A DNA stretch of 50,225 bases from Candidatus Zipacnadia bacterium (GTDB lineage Bacteria; Armatimonadota; Zipacnadia; Zipacnadales; Zipacnadaceae): the NCBI GenBank assembly GCA_029820565.1, contig JALGUR010000006.1:1-50225 (forward strand), given 5' to 3'. Within the stretch, counting starts at the first letter, position 1. Every line of letters begins with the position of its first letter. This document shows, in pieces, positions 47,934 through 50,225 of the stretch. Under the pieces are notes generated by a model that worked only from the letters and a program-made list of their open reading frames with translations, ran no database searches and was not told where the DNA came from. A program made the translations under genes and the position numbers.

Positions 47934-48026
47934 TGGCGGAGAGGGCGGGATTCGAACCCGCGATGGAGGTTTTGCCCCCATAGTCGCTTAGCAGGCGACC
48001 GCCTTCAGCCACTCGGCCACCTCTCC
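47934..48026 (-). tRNA. tRNA-Ser(GCT)
   Basis: GGAGAGG acceptor, GGCCGAGTGGCTGAAGGC D-arm, anticodon stem GTCGC...GCGAC with loop CTGCTAA (anticodon GCT), long variable arm, T-loop GGTTCGAATCC, encoded CCA. 93 nt. First tRNA behind the promoter at 48039-48067. Confidence 0.95.
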
Positions 48027-48038
48027 GCATGGATTTAT

Positions 48039-48067
48039 ATTGTAGCACATTCATAGGATGCAGGCAA
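48039..48067 (-). promoter_or_regulatory. Sigma-70 type promoter for the tRNA cluster
   Basis: Minus strand TTGCCT (48067-48062), 17-nt spacer, TACAAT (48044-48039). Transcription would start about 6 nt before the mature 5' end of tRNA-Ser(GCT). The rest of 48068-48275 holds no other feature that I recognise. Confidence 0.75.
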
Positions 48068-48275
48068 GGGGGCTTGTCACCGGACTTGTGAGTGCACCTG
48101 CTAGCTCAAGCTGTCCGCTACCTCTTCCATTGGCTCTTGGCCCGGAACTACTAAGACATCTTTGGGCAAGCCCTAAATCACTTATGGGTTGACAAGGATC
48201 AGCAAGTACGATACACTCTATCTCGCAGAGCACTCTAATACAGTTTGAAACACTCGCACATAGGAGGTGATGGCT

Positions 48276-48863
48276 ATGCACATTTCCCCAAGTGAAGCCC
48301 GAGAGTCGTTGAGTGAAGTTGAGGACACCGCCAAACGGACAAAAAGAATGGTCGCCTGCGGCGGTGGAGACGTGCTCTTCATTGTATGGGGAGGCATCTG
48401 GGCGTTGGGATACTTGAGTACCCACTTTCTGCCCCTCGTCACTGGCTGGGTTTGGCTTGCTCTGGTCGCAGCAGGCATTGTCATCAGTGTGATCGTCGGT
48501 AAGAGGCACATGCCGGTCAGGAGTCCCCTGGACAAGCGTATCGCCTGGTTTTGGTGGCTGTTATACGGCTACGCGGGTCTGTGGTTTGTATTGTTGTCTC
48601 CCTTCATCGAGGTGAACGGCCCCGAGCAGTCACAGATGTTCTGGAAGCACTATGGCGCCCTCGTCGCGACGGTTCCCATGTTTGCCTACGTGGTCACGGG
48701 GCTGTGGCTGGACCATTTCATGGTCTGGATTGGCCTGGCCGTCACGGCTCTGGCCGTCTTAGGCTTGTTCTTGCTCCAACCATATTTCTTTTTGTGGATG
48801 GCCATAACCGGCGGTGGAACGCTCATCGGCACGGGGTTGGCCATCCGCAAGCGGTGGCGATAG
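48276..48863 (+). CDS. Hypothetical membrane protein paired with a winged-helix regulator
   Basis: 195 aa from ATG 48276; AGGAGG at 48262-48267 (GTG 48267 and ATG 48270 are also in frame). After a charged N-terminal helix ('SEARESLSEVEDTAKRTKRM') there are six hydrophobic segments: about 28-49, 56-73, 87-109, 121-140, 143-160 and 164-183. No known transporter motif is visible. It ends 2 nt before the regulator gene, a pairing frequently seen for two-gene membrane protein/regulator units. Confidence 0.8.
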   Translation: MHISPSEARESLSEVEDTAKRTKRMVACGGGDVLFIVWGGIWALGYLSTHFLPLVTGWVWLALVAAGIVISVIVGKRHMPVRSPLDKRIAWFWWLLYGYAGLWFVLLSPFIEVNGPEQSQMFWKHYGALVATVPMFAYVVTGLWLDHFMVWIGLAVTALAVLGLFLLQPYFFLWMAITGGGTLIGTGLAIRKRWR

Positions 48864-48865
48864 CC

Positions 48866-49177
48866 ATGTCTGAGATTGACAAGATCATTCATCAGCCCGT
48901 GCGACTGCGCATCATGGCTTCGCTGGTCACGCTTGACCCGCACGAGCAGGTTGACTTCACATACCTGCGAGATCTGCTGGAAGTCACGGACGGAAACCTG
49001 GGCGCCCATCTACGCAAGCTTGAAGAAGCCAGCTATATCAACGTGGAGAAGACCTTTGTGGCGCGCAAGCCCCGCACCTTTGTTTCTGCAACCGCCAAAG
49101 GCCGAAGTGCCTTCCATGACCACGTACAGGCTCTGGAAGGCATTCTCTGGGGCACTGAAAAGCCACCATCGGAGTGA
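48866..49177 (+). CDS. Winged-helix transcriptional regulator (MarR/ArsR-like, HTH_27-type)
   Basis: 103 aa. The pattern 'HQPVRLRIMASLV', 'TYLRDLLEVTDGNLGAHLRKLEEASYINVEKTF', then 'RTFVSATAKGRSAFHDHVQALEGIL' is typical of small winged-helix proteins with a recognition helix around 'DGNLGAHLRKL'. It probably controls the two flanking membrane protein genes. Confidence 0.9.
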   Translation: MSEIDKIIHQPVRLRIMASLVTLDPHEQVDFTYLRDLLEVTDGNLGAHLRKLEEASYINVEKTFVARKPRTFVSATAKGRSAFHDHVQALEGILWGTEKPPSE

Positions 49178-49264
49178 GTGCCGACCAGGCACGGCGAGAC
49201 CCTGTCTGCGAGGCGAGTACTAAATATAGCTGAGAAATCCTGCATGAGAGAAAGGAAACCAACC

Positions 49265-50107
49265 ATGAATAATGAGCCTGACGGGTTCTATGCTACATTA
49301 GAACGCCTAACCCGGAAATGGTGGTTTTACCTTCTGGGAGGCTACGTGGTGTTCGTAATCCCGCCCTACACGTCTGTTCCTTATGCGATGCCGGAGGGAT
49401 GGAATGAAGTGATCATGGATGTGTTGGGCCAAGGCCTGTCCGGCTATGCTGCCTTTCAGCCTTTCATCCACGTCGCCGTGATTCTTCTGATTGTCTCCAT
49501 GGTAGTGCTCGGGAACCGAGTGGGCAGACTCTTTCCCGTCTTCCTCTGCGCGCACTATGTGGTAATCAATCTGGCGCAGAGCGTAAGGATCGAGGGCAAA
49601 TACGGTCTGGAGATCCTCTCATGCAATCTTATCTGGTTTCTGGCCATTGCCGTTCTGTGGGCCTGGGAGGCGGCAGTCCGAAAGACCGACTTCACGTTTT
49701 GCAGGCAGCCGTTGTGGAAGTACTGGGTGGTGCCTCTGGCGATACTCGCCTTCTGGGCGCCATCGCAGCCGTGGAATTTTCGACCCATCTACCTGCTAAC
49801 CTCTGATGCCGGCCTGGCGTTTTGCATGATGACGCCAGTTTATCTGGCTGTGTTGAGCTTCACCTACCCGTACTTCAACCTACCCCTGATCAGGATAATG
49901 AGTTTCATCGGCGTAATCATAGCGCTCTGCAATTTCGCATTTGCGCTGTCCGCAGGCGGTAACTATGGTCTATATCATGCGGTCATCCACGTCCCCCTGT
50001 TTGCCATCTCCCTGTATTGCTTCGTGCTTGCGCTGAGGATTAGTAGAAAAATGACTATCAGTCTTAAGGAGGAACAAGACGCCTCACGTGATATCAATCG
50101 AGGGTAA
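49265..50107 (+). CDS. Hypothetical multi-span membrane protein
   Basis: 280 aa from the ATG at 49265 with AAAGGAAA upstream; earlier in-frame starts exist at 49178 and 49244 but lack a better site. About seven hydrophobic helices are visible, e.g. 'FYLLGGYVVFVIPPY', 'HVAVILLIVSMVVLG', 'LIWFLAIAVLWAWEAA', 'WVVPLAILAFWA', 'IRIMSFIGVIIALCNFAFAL', 'VIHVPLFAISLYCFVLAL'. No recognised family. Third gene of the group with the regulator. Confidence 0.75.
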   Translation: MNNEPDGFYATLERLTRKWWFYLLGGYVVFVIPPYTSVPYAMPEGWNEVIMDVLGQGLSGYAAFQPFIHVAVILLIVSMVVLGNRVGRLFPVFLCAHYVVINLAQSVRIEGKYGLEILSCNLIWFLAIAVLWAWEAAVRKTDFTFCRQPLWKYWVVPLAILAFWAPSQPWNFRPIYLLTSDAGLAFCMMTPVYLAVLSFTYPYFNLPLIRIMSFIGVIIALCNFAFALSAGGNYGLYHAVIHVPLFAISLYCFVLALRISRKMTISLKEEQDASRDINRG

Positions 50108-50115
50108 TCAGGCCC

Positions 50116-50225
50116 TAGCAGCCTGTCGGAGAACTTCTTGTCAGAGCCAACATATGTTATGATGTAGGTATGATGAAGCGATTCAAAGAGTATAGCCCGG
50201 ACCAGCAGCTACTTTTGCCGCCTAA
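50116..50225 (+). mobile_element. Left end of an IS1182-like insertion sequence (partial)
   Basis: The sequence after the membrane protein gene begins near GCAGCCTGTCGGAGAACTTC, a terminal motif I associate with IS1182-family ends, and leads to the transposase start at 50170. The right end is outside the window, so the true boundary cannot be fixed. Confidence 0.6.
50170..50225 (+). CDS. Transposase, IS1182-like, N-terminal fragment
   Basis: Partial gene cut by the right edge. The 18 visible codons read M-M-K-R-F-K-E-Y-S-P-D-Q-Q-L-L-L-P-P, matching the N-terminus of IS1182-type DDE transposases (FKPYSPEQ-x-LLPP pattern). Confidence 0.75.
   Translation, partial: MMKRFKEYSPDQQLLLPP

Overview
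The window is chromosomal DNA from a moderately GC-rich, probably uncultivated and largely anaerobic bacterium. Evidence for this is a four-subunit 2-oxoacid:ferredoxin oxidoreductase, a dicluster ferredoxin, PEP-CTERM and copper-amine-oxidase-N-like secreted proteins, many TPR proteins, and an unusual load of short intergenic repeats. The gene mix resembles what is known from Armatimonadota/WS1-type or other candidate-phylum genomes; that placement is an inference and no marker here settles it.

Layout. 1-4.4 kb (minus): an enolase-superfamily epimerase cut by the window edge, a response regulator with a degenerate receiver, a coiled-coil/HTH protein, a DUF2905 membrane protein and two TPR proteins, read from a consensus promoter near 4.5 kb. 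A second consensus promoter fires the other way into a secreted Ig/copper-amine-oxidase-like protein (4.9-6.9 kb). 7-18 kb (plus): lysA, ferredoxin, a class II tRNA nucleotidyltransferase, a site-2 protease, trpS, a sugar-nucleotide pyrophosphorylase, scpA, scpB, a multi-span membrane protein and a second, HD-containing tRNA nucleotidyltransferase. 18-23 kb (minus): DUF4129-DUF4350-MoxR-DUF58. 23.2-24.7 kb: a PEP-CTERM gene behind a consensus promoter with a leader of about 500 nt. 25-29.3 kb (plus): an SPFH/zinc-ribbon protein with a coiled-coil partner, a sugar isomerase-like protein, a sugar transferase and an M55 D-aminopeptidase. 29.4-36.2 kb (minus): porG-porD, then two tandem secreted acetylesterases and a TPR lipoprotein, then porA and porB. 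36.4-39.5 kb (minus): PLD-like protein, recR, ybaB, dnaX. 39.5-43.9 kb (minus): two secreted BNR/sialidase-like paralogues and two broken hicA copies, each headed by a copy of the first 12-25 codons of dnaX. 44-48 kb (minus): small genes, the SRP RNA, six serine/arginine tRNAs and a URO-D-like gene, embedded in repeat arrays. 48.3-50.1 kb (plus): a membrane protein, a winged-helix regulator, a second membrane protein, and the left end of an IS1182-like element.

The most striking structure is the five-fold reiteration of the dnaX 5' end. Each extra copy sits directly upstream of a cargo gene, and one is fused in frame with it. A parallel case lies in the por operon, where a tandem copy of an esterase carries a scar of the porD 3' end. 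Both look like serial acquisition or duplication of secreted-enzyme genes inside housekeeping operons. The second theme is the intergenic repeat system: REP-like palindromes, a ~300-bp inverted repeat pair, heptamer arrays abutting tRNA CCA ends, and a 20-bp inverted repeat around the SRP RNA gene.
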